A DNA stretch of 49,559 nt, from the NCBI GenBank assembly GCA_964452495.1, contig CAYVMC010000013.1, positions 1 through 49,559 on the forward strand, in the 5' to 3' direction. The translations under genes were made by a program, and so were the position numbers. Within the stretch, counting starts at the first letter, position 1, and each line of letters starts with the position of its first letter. This DNA comes from CALUTH01 sp964452495. Lineage in GTDB: Bacteria > Cyanobacteriota > Vampirovibrionia > Gastranaerophilales > Gastranaerophilaceae. This document shows positions 1 through 7,687 of this stretch, piece after piece. The notes beneath the pieces are model-generated. The model did no database searches. It saw only the letters and a list, made by a program, of their open reading frames with translations, and had not been told where the DNA came from.

Positions 1-725
1 TTAGAATTAGTTGTCGCATAGTGTCCAATGGCGATAGAGTTAGCCGTAGTGGAGTCATTTATACTATCGTAAGTATTACTGCCTCTTCCAATAGCGATGG
101 AATATGCAGATTTGTTTGTATTAGCGATACACCCTATGGAGACAGCACCATAAGCAGCCCTAGTATTGGCTCTTTCCCCGATAGCAACGGCGTGGCCTGC
201 ATCGACGGTGTTAGCCTGATACCCAAGGGATATACCGTGTTCGATTTCGCTGGTGCCGGAACTTCCAGTGTTAGCTTGACGTCCCATTGCAATGGCATAG
301 TTGCCAGCAGCGCGGGAATTGTTACCGATAGCAATAGAATAAGGTTTGTTTGCAGTGATATTATTACCAAAGGAGATACCTTGTCCGTTAATGATATTAA
401 TGATACCGACAGGCTTATCATATTCAAGGAATCCTATTTGAGGATAGTTGCTGTTAGTGGCGATGGTGAGTTTGGGTGTATTAGACCCCATAGCAGAGAT
501 TTCGCTGTTATTACCTCCGATAACAACAGATACTGCATCCTGATTAGCGTTAAACCCGATATTCCCGCCGGTCAGACTTGTCCAGAGACAGCGATCAGAG
601 CCAGAAGCCGTAGTTTTTTTAGTAATCATCGGTGCAGATAGAGCCATAACGATGGCGACTACGAGCATAACGACCATCATCTCCATAAGAGAGAAGCCGT
701 GTTTAATCATACCGATATTTTTCAT
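1..725 (-). CDS. Prepilin-type adhesin with YadA-like head repeats (5' part, runs off left edge)
   Basis: A surface protein that begins like a type IV pilin and continues as a repetitive head; 241 codons are present and the gene is open at position 1. The start at 725 has AGGA just upstream. Residues 1-10 form a prepilin leader ending in Gly10, followed by FSLMEMMVV with Glu at +5 and a hydrophobic helix to about residue 34, the classic prepilin-peptidase substrate. From about residue 128 the sequence becomes repeats of the type SIAIGNNSRA, AVAIGERANT and SIAIGHYATT, spaced 14-25 residues apart, as in trimeric YadA-like head (left-handed beta-roll) domains. It is divergent from the XRE regulator at 856. 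Its base composition looks richer in G+C than its neighbours. It is a diverged paralogue of the right-edge gene, so an S74 C-terminus is expected outside the window (inference). Confidence 0.85.
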   Translation of the reverse strand, partial: MKNIGMIKHGFSLMEMMVVMLVVAIVMALSAPMITKKTTASGSDRCLWTSLTGGNIGFNANQDAVSVVIGGNNSEISAMGSNTPKLTIATNSNYPQIGFLEYDKPVGIINIINGQGISFGNNITANKPYSIAIGNNSRAAGNYAIAMGRQANTGSSGTSEIEHGISLGYQANTVDAGHAVAIGERANTRAAYGAVSIGCIANTNKSAYSIAIGRGSNTYDSINDSTTANSIAIGHYATTNS

Positions 726-855
726 CTTGTCCTATCCTCACTATTATTTATTTAATGTAATAATCTATATTTTTAAATTAAATTTCTTTGAATACATTAA
801 GTTTTAATACAGTATATTATATAAGTAACTATTAAATAATGCAACACATTATGTA

Positions 856-1197
856 ATGAGTGTAAAATTATTTAATAATATTTTTATGGACGATATAAAA
901 AAATTACTCGGGCTAAGAATTAAGGAAATCAGAAAAAAAAGACAAATGACTCAGGAAAAACTTGCTGAAAAAGTTGGAATAGAGCCGCCCAATATGAGTT
1001 ATATTGAAACAGGAAGATTTTATCCATCCCCTGATACTTTGGGTAAAATAGCAAACTCACTGGATGTAAAAATATATGAATTATACAAGTTTGATTATCT
1101 GCGTCCTGTAGAGGAATTAAAAAAAGAGTTATACAATAAACTTGATAATGATGATAATTTATTACGACTTGTCTATAGAATTTGTGAGTCCCTGTAA
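856..1197 (+). CDS. XRE-family helix-turn-helix regulator
   Basis: A small DNA-binding regulator of 113 residues. Residues about 18-70 form a Cro/C1-type HTH: LRIKEIRKKRQMTQEKLAEK, then a recognition-helix region IEPPNMSYIETGRFYPSP and the typical TLGKIANSLDVKIYELY end. The rest is a short acidic/Leu helical tail, possibly for dimerisation. The start is uncertain: ATG 856 and ATG 886 are both possible and neither has a clear ribosome-binding site. It is transcribed away from the prepilin-adhesin gene across a 130-bp AT-rich gap, so regulation of that adhesin is a reasonable but untested guess. Confidence 0.85.
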   Translation: MSVKLFNNIFMDDIKKLLGLRIKEIRKKRQMTQEKLAEKVGIEPPNMSYIETGRFYPSPDTLGKIANSLDVKIYELYKFDYLRPVEELKKELYNKLDNDDNLLRLVYRICESL

Positions 1198-1289
1198 TCT
1201 GCTATTGACCATGTAATGTTTTGAGGGTACACTTAAAAACGAAGGGTTTAAACAACCTGTTTTTAATGGAGTTTTAAGGGGCTTTTAAA

Positions 1290-2684
1290 ATGAATGACAA
1301 TGTTGAGTTGAAAAGATTTACTACCGGACAGTTTTTAAATTTTGCTTTAGGGTTCTTTGGTTTACAGTTTGCCTGGCAGATGAGAATTATTCTTTCAGGA
1401 CCTGTTACGGAAGGGCTTGGCGCTGATCCTTTAATATACGGGCTTATTTGGCTGGCAGGGCCGTTTACCGGAATGATTGTACAACCGCTTGTCGGGGCAT
1501 TGTCTGATAGAACAAAAACAGTTTTTGGGCGCCGCCGCCCGTATCTGTTTTTAGGGGCGCTTATTTCAGCTTTTGCCCTCTGGATTTTCCCTAATTCCGG
1601 ACTTATTGCAGGAAAAATAGGCGCACATTACAATCTCCATTTGCCTGATGTAACAGGGCTGGTTATTGCAGCAATTATGATATGGATTATCGATGCCTGT
1701 ATCAATGTTGCTCAGGGACCTTATAGAGCGCTGGTACCCGATGTTGTTCCGCCTCAGCAGCATTCTGTAGCAAATTCTTATATGAGTCTGTCAATTGGTT
1801 TGGGGTCGGTTGTTGCAGCTGGTGTTGCTCCGTTCCTTAACTGGGCTTTTAACTATCAAATGCCTATACCCGCTCAATTTATTATGGCTGCACTTGCTTT
1901 TGTTCTTGCTATGACCTGGACATGCATAACTATTAAAGAACACAGCACTAAGCAGGCAACAGTACAAAATAATGAAAACAAAGAAAAATTCAGTTTCTTT
2001 CAATCATTAAAAGACTTTTTTGCACTCTCTCCGGAAGTATCAAAAATTTGTCTTATGCAGTTTTTTACATGGATTGGTACAATGTGCCTTCTTATAAACT
2101 TTACACAGTATGCAATACATACGGTCTTTCAAATTCCTGATTTGAGTGATGCATCAGAAATGGCAAAGCAAATTTTTGAAAGTAAAACACTTGTTGCAAC
2201 AAACTTTTCATCTGTATGTTTTGCGGTATTTAACCTTATATGTTTCCTTGTTGCAATACCTATTGGTTTTCTGTCCGCAAAATACGGTAATAAAAAGGTT
2301 CATATAATTTCGCTGATTTCTATGGCTCTTGCATATTTAGGCATGGGGCTTACTCATAACCATAAAGCGGTAATCCTTTTGATGGCATTTTCCGGCATCG
2401 GGTGGGCAAGTATTTGTGCTCTTCCGTTTGCAATGTTATCCCAATATATTAAAGCCGGAACCGAGGGAGCCGTTATGGGTATATTTAATATATTTATTGC
2501 CGGACCGCAGGTACTTGTTTGTACGCTTGTTGCCTGGTTTATTAACAGCTGTTCTTTCCGTACGCCGGATGGTGGTATTAATTACCATTGGGAATACGCT
2601 TTTCTTGTTGGTGCGGTATCTTTAGTATTTGCTGCAATAATTGCTGCATCTATAAAAGAAAAAATATTTACATCGGGACGGTAG
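1290..2684 (+). CDS. SLC45/GPH-like MFS sugar transporter
   Basis: A 464-residue inner-membrane carrier with about 12 hydrophobic segments. The loop DRTKTVFGRRRPYLFLG near residues 73-89 matches the RGRRRP signature of the sucrose/maltose (SLC45, glycoside-pentoside-hexuronide-like) branch of the major facilitator superfamily, which usually couples sugar uptake to a cation. The N-terminal half has the GLQFAWQMRIILSGPV segment also seen in this branch. AAGGGG lies about 9 bases before the ATG. It is followed after 13 bases by the radical SAM gene, so the two may be co-transcribed. The substrate cannot be read from sequence; a disaccharide is the family-based guess. Confidence 0.85.
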   Translation: MNDNVELKRFTTGQFLNFALGFFGLQFAWQMRIILSGPVTEGLGADPLIYGLIWLAGPFTGMIVQPLVGALSDRTKTVFGRRRPYLFLGALISAFALWIFPNSGLIAGKIGAHYNLHLPDVTGLVIAAIMIWIIDACINVAQGPYRALVPDVVPPQQHSVANSYMSLSIGLGSVVAAGVAPFLNWAFNYQMPIPAQFIMAALAFVLAMTWTCITIKEHSTKQATVQNNENKEKFSFFQSLKDFFALSPEVSKICLMQFFTWIGTMCLLINFTQYAIHTVFQIPDLSDASEMAKQIFESKTLVATNFSSVCFAVFNLICFLVAIPIGFLSAKYGNKKVHIISLISMALAYLGMGLTHNHKAVILLMAFSGIGWASICALPFAMLSQYIKAGTEGAVMGIFNIFIAGPQVLVCTLVAWFINSCSFRTPDGGINYHWEYAFLVGAVSLVFAAIIAASIKEKIFTSGR

Positions 2685-2697
2685 TGCGGGGTGAAGC

Positions 2698-4092
2698 TTG
2701 AAAAGACGTGTACTGTTAATGTATCCCGAGTCACCTGTTATGAACAGGGAAGACCGCTGCCAGCAGCCTACTGAAAATCTGCTTGTTATTCCACCACTGC
2801 CGCCTGTTGATTTGATGTATATGGCAGCAATCGCCGAACAAGCCGGATGTGAGGCTAAAATTGCGGATTACAGTCTCGGCGGGAATTATGAAAAAGACTT
2901 AAAGGAATTTAAGCCTGATTATATAGTTGCAAATATTACTACACCGACTTTTAAATCGGATATGGCAGCACTAAAACGTGCTAAAGAAGTTTTACCATCG
3001 GTTAAGATTATTGTAAAAGGTGCGATTTTTCTTAATTACAATACAAATGCGATTTATGAAAATCAGTTTCTTGATTATGTGATTATTGGCGAGCCGGAGT
3101 TAACTTTAAAAGATATTCTGGATAATGTTCCGGATAAAGAAATTCCGGGTATTTGTTACAAGCATAATATGCAGGGAGTTAAAAATAAGCTTAGAAAATT
3201 TAATGATAATCTTGATTCGCTTCCTTTTCCTGCAAGACATCTTGTGAACAATAATCTGTATCGCCGTCCGGATAATGGTAAAGTGCAGGCGGTTATAAAG
3301 GTTTCACGCGGATGTCCGTTTCACTGTTTCTTTTGCCTTGCAACTCCTGTATCTGGAATGAAAGTCAGAGTCAGAAGTGCAGAGAATATTATTGCAGAAA
3401 TAAAAGAGTGTATTGAGAAGTATGGTATAAGAAACTTTTTATTCTGGTCTGATATTTTTGATTTAGATAAAAACTGGACAATGGATTTGTGCAATAAAAT
3501 TATTGATGCCAAACTAAATATTATCTGGTCGGCAAATACAAGAGCGGATACTGTTACGCAGGAAATGGCAGATTTGATGTACAGAGCAGGATGCAGGCTG
3601 ATGAGTATCGGTGTGGAAAGCGGTTCGCAGATGATTCTTGATAATATAGGCAAGCGGCTAAAACTTGATACTATAAGACGTGCCGTTAAAATTCTAAAAA
3701 AAGCAAAAATAAAAATTTATAATTACTTTGTAATCGGGCTTCCCTGGGAAACAGAGGAAACTGTTGAGGAAACAATAAAATTTGCAATAGAACTCGATAG
3801 TGATTTTATAAGTTTTTATACTGCAACTCCGCTTCCCGGATCACGGTTTTATGATTATGCATTTAAAGAAAAACTTTTTGATACGACTACATCGTATAAT
3901 GGTGCATACTATTATCCTGTTGTTAAAACGCATAAATTGTCTAAAGAAAAGGTTTTCGAGCTTCACAAACAAGCCGTAAAACGTTTTTATCTGCGTCCTG
4001 GATTTATTTTGAGAACTCTTTTCAGGTTGAGAACGTTTACGGAGTTTAAAAACTATTTTAGAGCCGGATTGAATCTGTTGTTAAGAAAGTAA
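2698..4092 (+). CDS. B12-binding-domain radical SAM protein
   Basis: A 464-residue iron-sulfur enzyme. The N-terminal 150 residues look like a cobalamin-binding Rossmann domain, but I do not see its DxHxxG motif, so cofactor binding may be altered or lost. Residues 201-213 (KVSRGCPFHCFFC) give the CX3CX2C cluster, Cys206/210/213, that binds the SAM-coordinating 4Fe-4S centre. A TIM-barrel region follows, including SIGVESGSQMILDNIGKRL, typical of the Elp3/MiaB/NifB-type fold. The start is TTG at 2698, 13 bases after the transporter gene, with GGGGTG upstream. The last codon abuts the stop codon of the convergent gene at 4093 with no gap. Known relatives act on lipids, tetrapyrroles or antibiotics; the substrate here is unknown. 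Confidence 0.85.
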   Translation: MKRRVLLMYPESPVMNREDRCQQPTENLLVIPPLPPVDLMYMAAIAEQAGCEAKIADYSLGGNYEKDLKEFKPDYIVANITTPTFKSDMAALKRAKEVLPSVKIIVKGAIFLNYNTNAIYENQFLDYVIIGEPELTLKDILDNVPDKEIPGICYKHNMQGVKNKLRKFNDNLDSLPFPARHLVNNNLYRRPDNGKVQAVIKVSRGCPFHCFFCLATPVSGMKVRVRSAENIIAEIKECIEKYGIRNFLFWSDIFDLDKNWTMDLCNKIIDAKLNIIWSANTRADTVTQEMADLMYRAGCRLMSIGVESGSQMILDNIGKRLKLDTIRRAVKILKKAKIKIYNYFVIGLPWETEETVEETIKFAIELDSDFISFYTATPLPGSRFYDYAFKEKLFDTTTSYNGAYYYPVVKTHKLSKEKVFELHKQAVKRFYLRPGFILRTLFRLRTFTEFKNYFRAGLNLLLRK

Positions 4093-5133
4093 TCAGCCTT
4101 CAAGCCGTTTTTCTGCAGTAAGTTCTTTTAGTTTTTCAATAGTATTCCGGTAACTTTTTATTAGTCTTTCTTCTTCTTTAGGTTCCGGTACAAATCTTAT
4201 GTAGTCAAATCCTGGAATTTTACCGTGTTTGCTTTCAGATAGTGTGTATGTATTGTAGTCTATTCCTGTAAGTTCGCTAATCGCTTCTTCTGCCAGTTTT
4301 CGTATTTCTTTTGATATACCCGAGTATGGTTCGGAGTTTAGAGCTTCTCTTAGGAGTCTCCGATGTTTTTCTATATTACTAAAATCCCTGTAATCCGTAG
4401 CAGGCAGCATATTTTCAAGACTGAATAAGATAGAACTTTTTTCTGGAAATCCTAACAATAACCCCCTTATATCAGCAAATATTTTATCATCACGAAACAG
4501 CGGTGAATCGGATGTTAGAAGTGAATTGTATATATTATCAATACTACAGGTTTCTGGTAAGTTTATTTTTGATGTAAAAAGAGATTTGTATTTATTAATT
4601 ATTGGTTTGCAAAGTTCAGGGTTCAGAATAAAAGTATTGAATATACTGCCGCTGTTGTCTCGAAATCTCATATATTTGCTTACAACATCAAAGCCGTTAT
4701 ATTTTCCGCTCTCAAGGATTTTGCATTCATCCGATAATATTATTGACGGTTTTTGGTTCGATAAAAGGGCAACAAAAATTTTGATATCATTCCAGTTTTT
4801 AATAAGATTTAAGTATATTTTTTCTACATTTTCTTCCCCGAAGATTTTTCCGGGTTTTAGTTTTTTATAAACATCTCTTTCAAAACACTCAATACATTCA
4901 TTAAGTATTTCCAGTTCTTCTTTTGTTATTTTAGGAACTGCGGGTTCTGTCTTAACCATAGTGCTGACTCGTCCAAGAATTTCCTGCGCACTTTTGAGGT
5001 TGCCAAAATTTGGACAGGTCTGATTCTTAACAGTATCCCTGTCTTGAATGGATTTGCCAGCAGAATTGTATCTATATTGAGTGGTGATTATAGGAGTAAT
5101 AGTAAGCATACTGCAATAAAGTTTGTAATACAA
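4093..5133 (-). CDS. Unknown protein, lineage-specific
   Basis: I do not recognise this 346-residue protein. It is hydrophilic, with no obvious signal peptide or membrane helix. The middle and C-terminal parts are alpha-helical in character and rich in Lys/Glu, and the last 30 residues look like a coiled coil. The first nine residues may not be real: an internal ATG at 5106 gives the start MLTITPIITTQYRYNS, a short beta-prone N-terminus. No enzyme motif is visible. It converges with the radical SAM gene with adjacent stop codons. Coding is supported by the long uninterrupted frame and AT-rich third positions like its neighbours. Confidence 0.7.
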   Translation of the reverse strand: MYYKLYCSMLTITPIITTQYRYNSAGKSIQDRDTVKNQTCPNFGNLKSAQEILGRVSTMVKTEPAVPKITKEELEILNECIECFERDVYKKLKPGKIFGEENVEKIYLNLIKNWNDIKIFVALLSNQKPSIILSDECKILESGKYNGFDVVSKYMRFRDNSGSIFNTFILNPELCKPIINKYKSLFTSKINLPETCSIDNIYNSLLTSDSPLFRDDKIFADIRGLLLGFPEKSSILFSLENMLPATDYRDFSNIEKHRRLLREALNSEPYSGISKEIRKLAEEAISELTGIDYNTYTLSESKHGKIPGFDYIRFVPEPKEEERLIKSYRNTIEKLKELTAEKRLEG

Positions 5134-5270
5134 AATAGTTGCTGTTATTTTTATGTTTGTTAATAAAAATTAACAAAATAGTTTTTCAATTGCTCTTTAA
5201 TACTTGATTTGAGAATTTATTTATGTTTCTATATTCATGGAAGTACACTGGTCCTCTGAGTATATTTCCC

Positions 5271-5295
5271 GCAAAATCAAGCGGCTAGATTTTGC
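5271..5295 (+). promoter_or_regulatory. Hairpin in the rpsP leader
   Basis: A perfect 8-bp inverted repeat, GCAAAATC and GATTTTGC with a 9-base loop, lies 30 bases before the rpsP start. There is no T-tract, so it is not a simple terminator. It may be a leader structure or autoregulatory site for the ribosomal protein mRNA (inference only). Confidence 0.35.
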
Positions 5296-5325
5296 AATGT
5301 AGACAGAAAGAAGGAATTAAATAAA

Positions 5326-5724
5326 ATGCTTAAAATAAGACTTAAAAGAATGGGTGCTAAAAAGAACCCGCACTACAGAATAATCGTTATCAATTCTACA
5401 ACCAAACGTGAAGGCAGACCGGTTGAAGAGTTAGGTTTTTATAACCCAAAAACAAAAGAAATGAAGTTTAACCTTGCAAGTGCGCAAGAATGGGTTAAGA
5501 AAGGTGCGCAGCCGACTGATACAGTTAAGTACCTTATGGCAAACTGTAATGCAGACGGTTCTCTAAACTATAAAAAACCAGAAACAGTTAAACTTTCTAA
5601 AAAAGCACAAGCAAAAGCGGAAGCAGAGGCTAAAGCTAAGGCTGAAGCTGAAGCACAGGCAAAAGCAGAAGCTGAAGCAGCAGCGGAAACACCTGCAGAA
5701 GAAACCGCAGCGGCTGAAGCTTAA
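5326..5724 (+). CDS. rpsP: 30S ribosomal protein S16 with acidic Ala/Lys/Glu tail
   Basis: A small-subunit assembly protein. Residues 1-85 carry the S16 fold signature: LKIRLKRMGAKKNPHYRIIV, then GRPVEELGFYNP and the ERVQYWLSVGAQPTDTV-like stretch AQEWVKKGAQPTDTVKYL. Typical S16 proteins have 80-95 residues; this one has 132. The extra roughly 45 residues are a low-complexity AEAKAKAEAEA tract ending in ETPAEETAAAEA, likely helical and exposed. AAGGA lies upstream of the ATG. A strong terminator follows directly, so here rpsP seems to be monocistronic rather than in the rpsP-rimM-trmD-rplS order known from many bacteria. Confidence 0.96.
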   Translation: MLKIRLKRMGAKKNPHYRIIVINSTTKREGRPVEELGFYNPKTKEMKFNLASAQEWVKKGAQPTDTVKYLMANCNADGSLNYKKPETVKLSKKAQAKAEAEAKAKAEAEAQAKAEAEAAAETPAEETAAAEA

Positions 5725-5742
5725 TTGTTTTATAAGATTAGA

Positions 5743-5770
5743 AAAGCCCGATATATTATCGGGCTTTTTT
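5743..5770 (+). terminator. Rho-independent terminator of rpsP
   Basis: AAGCCCGATA and TATCGGGCTT form a tight stem with a short AT loop, followed by TTTTTT, 20 bases after the rpsP stop codon. Confidence 0.9.
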
Positions 5771-5800
5771 GTTGCTTTTTATATGAAGTTCTATTTGTTG

Positions 5801-5806
5801 TATAAT
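5801..5806 (+). promoter_or_regulatory. -10 box TATAAT immediately before lpxK
   Basis: A consensus TATAAT sits 6 bases before ATG 5813, just after the rpsP terminator. A start site about 7 bases downstream would coincide with the ATG. The -35 region is weak. Confidence 0.4.
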
Positions 5807-5812
5807 TCCTAT

Positions 5813-6832
5813 ATGGACTTTAAAACACAGATAACCGCAATCCACTATAATAAAAATGCAAAGGGATTTATATTTTTTTTGCTCGGTTTATGCTCAATCT
5901 TTTATACTGTAGGTGCCGGATTAAAAAATCTACTTTACGATAAAGGTATATTAAAAAGTTATAAGGTCGGGGCAAAAGTTATAAGTGTTGGTAATTTAAC
6001 AACCGGAGGTGTCGGAAAAACTCCTGTTGTTGCAGAGCTTGCTAAAAACCTTATTTCTCAGGGTGAAAAAGTTTGTATTTTATCACGAGGATATGGCGGT
6101 GAACTGTCTAATAAAAATGTAAATGTTATCTCTGATGGTATAAATTTGTACTATAATGCAAAAGAGGCGGGTGATGAGCCGTACTGGCTTGCAGTAAATA
6201 TTGACGGTGCAGTTGTTGTAACAAGTAAAGACAGAGTAAAAGCAGCGCATTATGCAATTGAACACTTTAAAGTTACTCATATAATTCTTGATGATGGTTT
6301 CCAGTACAGGAGACTTGCAAGGGATATTAATATTCTTCTTGTAGATTCTGATAAAATGTTCGGTAATGAAAAACTCCTTCCGCAAGGTCCATTAAGAGAA
6401 GGATTTGATGGGCTTAAGCGTGCAGACAAAATTCTTGTTGTGAGTAAGAATGTTGAGCATTCCCGTGCAGAAAAATATGCAAGAGTTCTTTCAAAAAAAC
6501 TGAATACTCCTGCAAGTGTCTGTAAAACAGAGCCTGAGTATATTTATAATATTAAAACAGGGGAACACTTGAAAAAAGGTGTAGATATTACAGCAATATC
6601 TGCCATTGGACAACCGGAACAGTTTTATAAGTTTTTAGAATATGATTTTAATATTTTGCAAACTATTACATTTGATGATCACCACCCTTATACAAAATCA
6701 GATGTTGATAATATAAAAGGTATTATTGTTACAACGGAAAAGGATGCTGTTAAACTTGCAAAGTATGATTTAGATAATATTTATGCACTTAAGCTTAAGA
6801 CAAACTTTGATGTACAAAGCTTTTTGATATAA
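5813..6832 (+). CDS. lpxK: Tetraacyldisaccharide 4'-kinase (lipid A biosynthesis)
   Basis: LpxK phosphorylates the 4' position of the lipid A disaccharide at the inner-membrane face. There is a hydrophobic N-terminal segment (FIFFLLGLCSIFYTVGAGL), then the LpxK-type P-loop SVGNLTTGGVGKTP, and the family motif LDDGFQYRRLARD. At 339 residues the length is normal. I prefer ATG 5813 (MDFKTQ) to the in-frame ATG 5783: a TATAAT box at 5801-5806 would place the transcription start at about 5813, implying a leaderless mRNA, and neither start has a Shine-Dalgarno sequence. The gene stands alone, 38 kb from lpxC and lpxD. Confidence 0.93.
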   Translation: MDFKTQITAIHYNKNAKGFIFFLLGLCSIFYTVGAGLKNLLYDKGILKSYKVGAKVISVGNLTTGGVGKTPVVAELAKNLISQGEKVCILSRGYGGELSNKNVNVISDGINLYYNAKEAGDEPYWLAVNIDGAVVVTSKDRVKAAHYAIEHFKVTHIILDDGFQYRRLARDINILLVDSDKMFGNEKLLPQGPLREGFDGLKRADKILVVSKNVEHSRAEKYARVLSKKLNTPASVCKTEPEYIYNIKTGEHLKKGVDITAISAIGQPEQFYKFLEYDFNILQTITFDDHHPYTKSDVDNIKGIIVTTEKDAVKLAKYDLDNIYALKLKTNFDVQSFLI

Positions 6833-6859
6833 AAAAAGAGCTGTTAATTAAAACAGCTC
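6829..6859 (-). terminator. Terminator of the rubrerythrin gene
   Basis: On the minus strand GAGCTGTTTT and AACAGCTC form a stem followed by a run of seven T. It lies between the convergent lpxK and rubrerythrin genes and may also weakly stop lpxK transcripts. Confidence 0.8.
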
Positions 6860-6892
6860 AGTCTATCCAACATTCACAAAATAAAAAATTAA

Positions 6893-7432
6893 TTATGCAA
6901 AATATCTTTTAAGCAGCCCCTCAAAGCCTTGACCGTGGCGGGCTTCATCTTTTGCCATTTCATGTACAGTATCATGAATGGCATCAAGACCTAATTCTTT
7001 TGCTCTTTTAGCAATTGCAAATTTACCATCACAAGCTCCAAATTCAGCTTCTGCTCTCATTTCAAGATTTTTCTTTGTGCTGTCTGTGAGGACTTCACCT
7101 AAAAGTTCTGCAAATTTTGCAGCGTGTTCTGCTTCTTCAAAAGCATATCTTTTGTATGCTTCTGCTATTTCAGGGTATCCTTCTCTTTCAGCTTGTCTGC
7201 TCATTGCAAGATACATCCCAACTTCTGTACATTCACCGGCGAAATGTTCTTTTAAACCTTGGAGGATTTCTGCATCAACACCTTTAGCAACACCGACAAT
7301 ATGTTCTGTTGCATATTGCTTGCTGCCTTCTTCTATGGCTTTAAACTTTTCTCTCGGTGCTTTACATACCGGACAATTTTCAGGAGCGTTACCTTCACAA
7401 ACATAACCGCAAATAGTACACATGTACTTCAT
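6893..7432 (-). CDS. Reverse rubrerythrin (rubredoxin domain first)
   Basis: A cytosolic non-haem di-iron peroxidase that reduces hydrogen peroxide in anaerobes. The domain order is reversed relative to classical rubrerythrin: the rubredoxin domain is N-terminal, with Cys5/Cys8 and Cys20/Cys23, and the ferritin-like four-helix domain follows, with di-iron motifs EEAEHAAKF and KDEARHGQG. The start chosen is ATG 7432 (MKYMCTICGY), because GGAGG lies about 8 bases upstream; the longer ATG at 7447 overlaps that site. It is monocistronic, with tRNA-Leu just upstream on the same strand. A separate small rubredoxin at 44663 could be its electron donor (inference). Confidence 0.93.
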   Translation of the reverse strand: MKYMCTICGYVCEGNAPENCPVCKAPREKFKAIEEGSKQYATEHIVGVAKGVDAEILQGLKEHFAGECTEVGMYLAMSRQAEREGYPEIAEAYKRYAFEEAEHAAKFAELLGEVLTDSTKKNLEMRAEAEFGACDGKFAIAKRAKELGLDAIHDTVHEMAKDEARHGQGFEGLLKRYFA

Positions 7433-7466
7433 ATACCATACCTCCATTTATTTTAGTGTAAAAATT

Positions 7467-7552
7467 TGCCGATGGCCGGAGTCGAACCGGCACGAGGGGT
7501 GAACCTCATCGGATTTTGAGTCCGACACGTCTACCAATTTCATCACATCGGC
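7467..7552 (-). tRNA. tRNA-Leu (anticodon CAA)
   Basis: On the minus strand the acceptor arms GCCGATG and CATCGGC pair perfectly. The D-arm has TTGGTAGACG, the anticodon stem TCGGA/TCCGA encloses the loop CTCAAAA (anticodon CAA). A long variable arm follows, as expected for a class II tRNA, then the T-arm GCCGGTTCGACTCCGGC. CCA is not encoded. Confidence 0.95.
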
Positions 7553-7687
7553 AAATATATCCGTGTTACAAGGATAATATCATAATAGTGTGTAAATCTC
7601 AACTATTATTTAAAAAAAATTTTATTCCCGTATTGGCCTTAGTCTGTTGGGGATTTTAGAGAAATTTTTCATATAGAAAATATAATT

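Noticed and set aside
21..641. 206-codon plus-strand frame
   Set aside because: It is antisense to the prepilin-adhesin gene; the repeat periodicity keeps it open. The minus frame has the pilin signal and head motifs.
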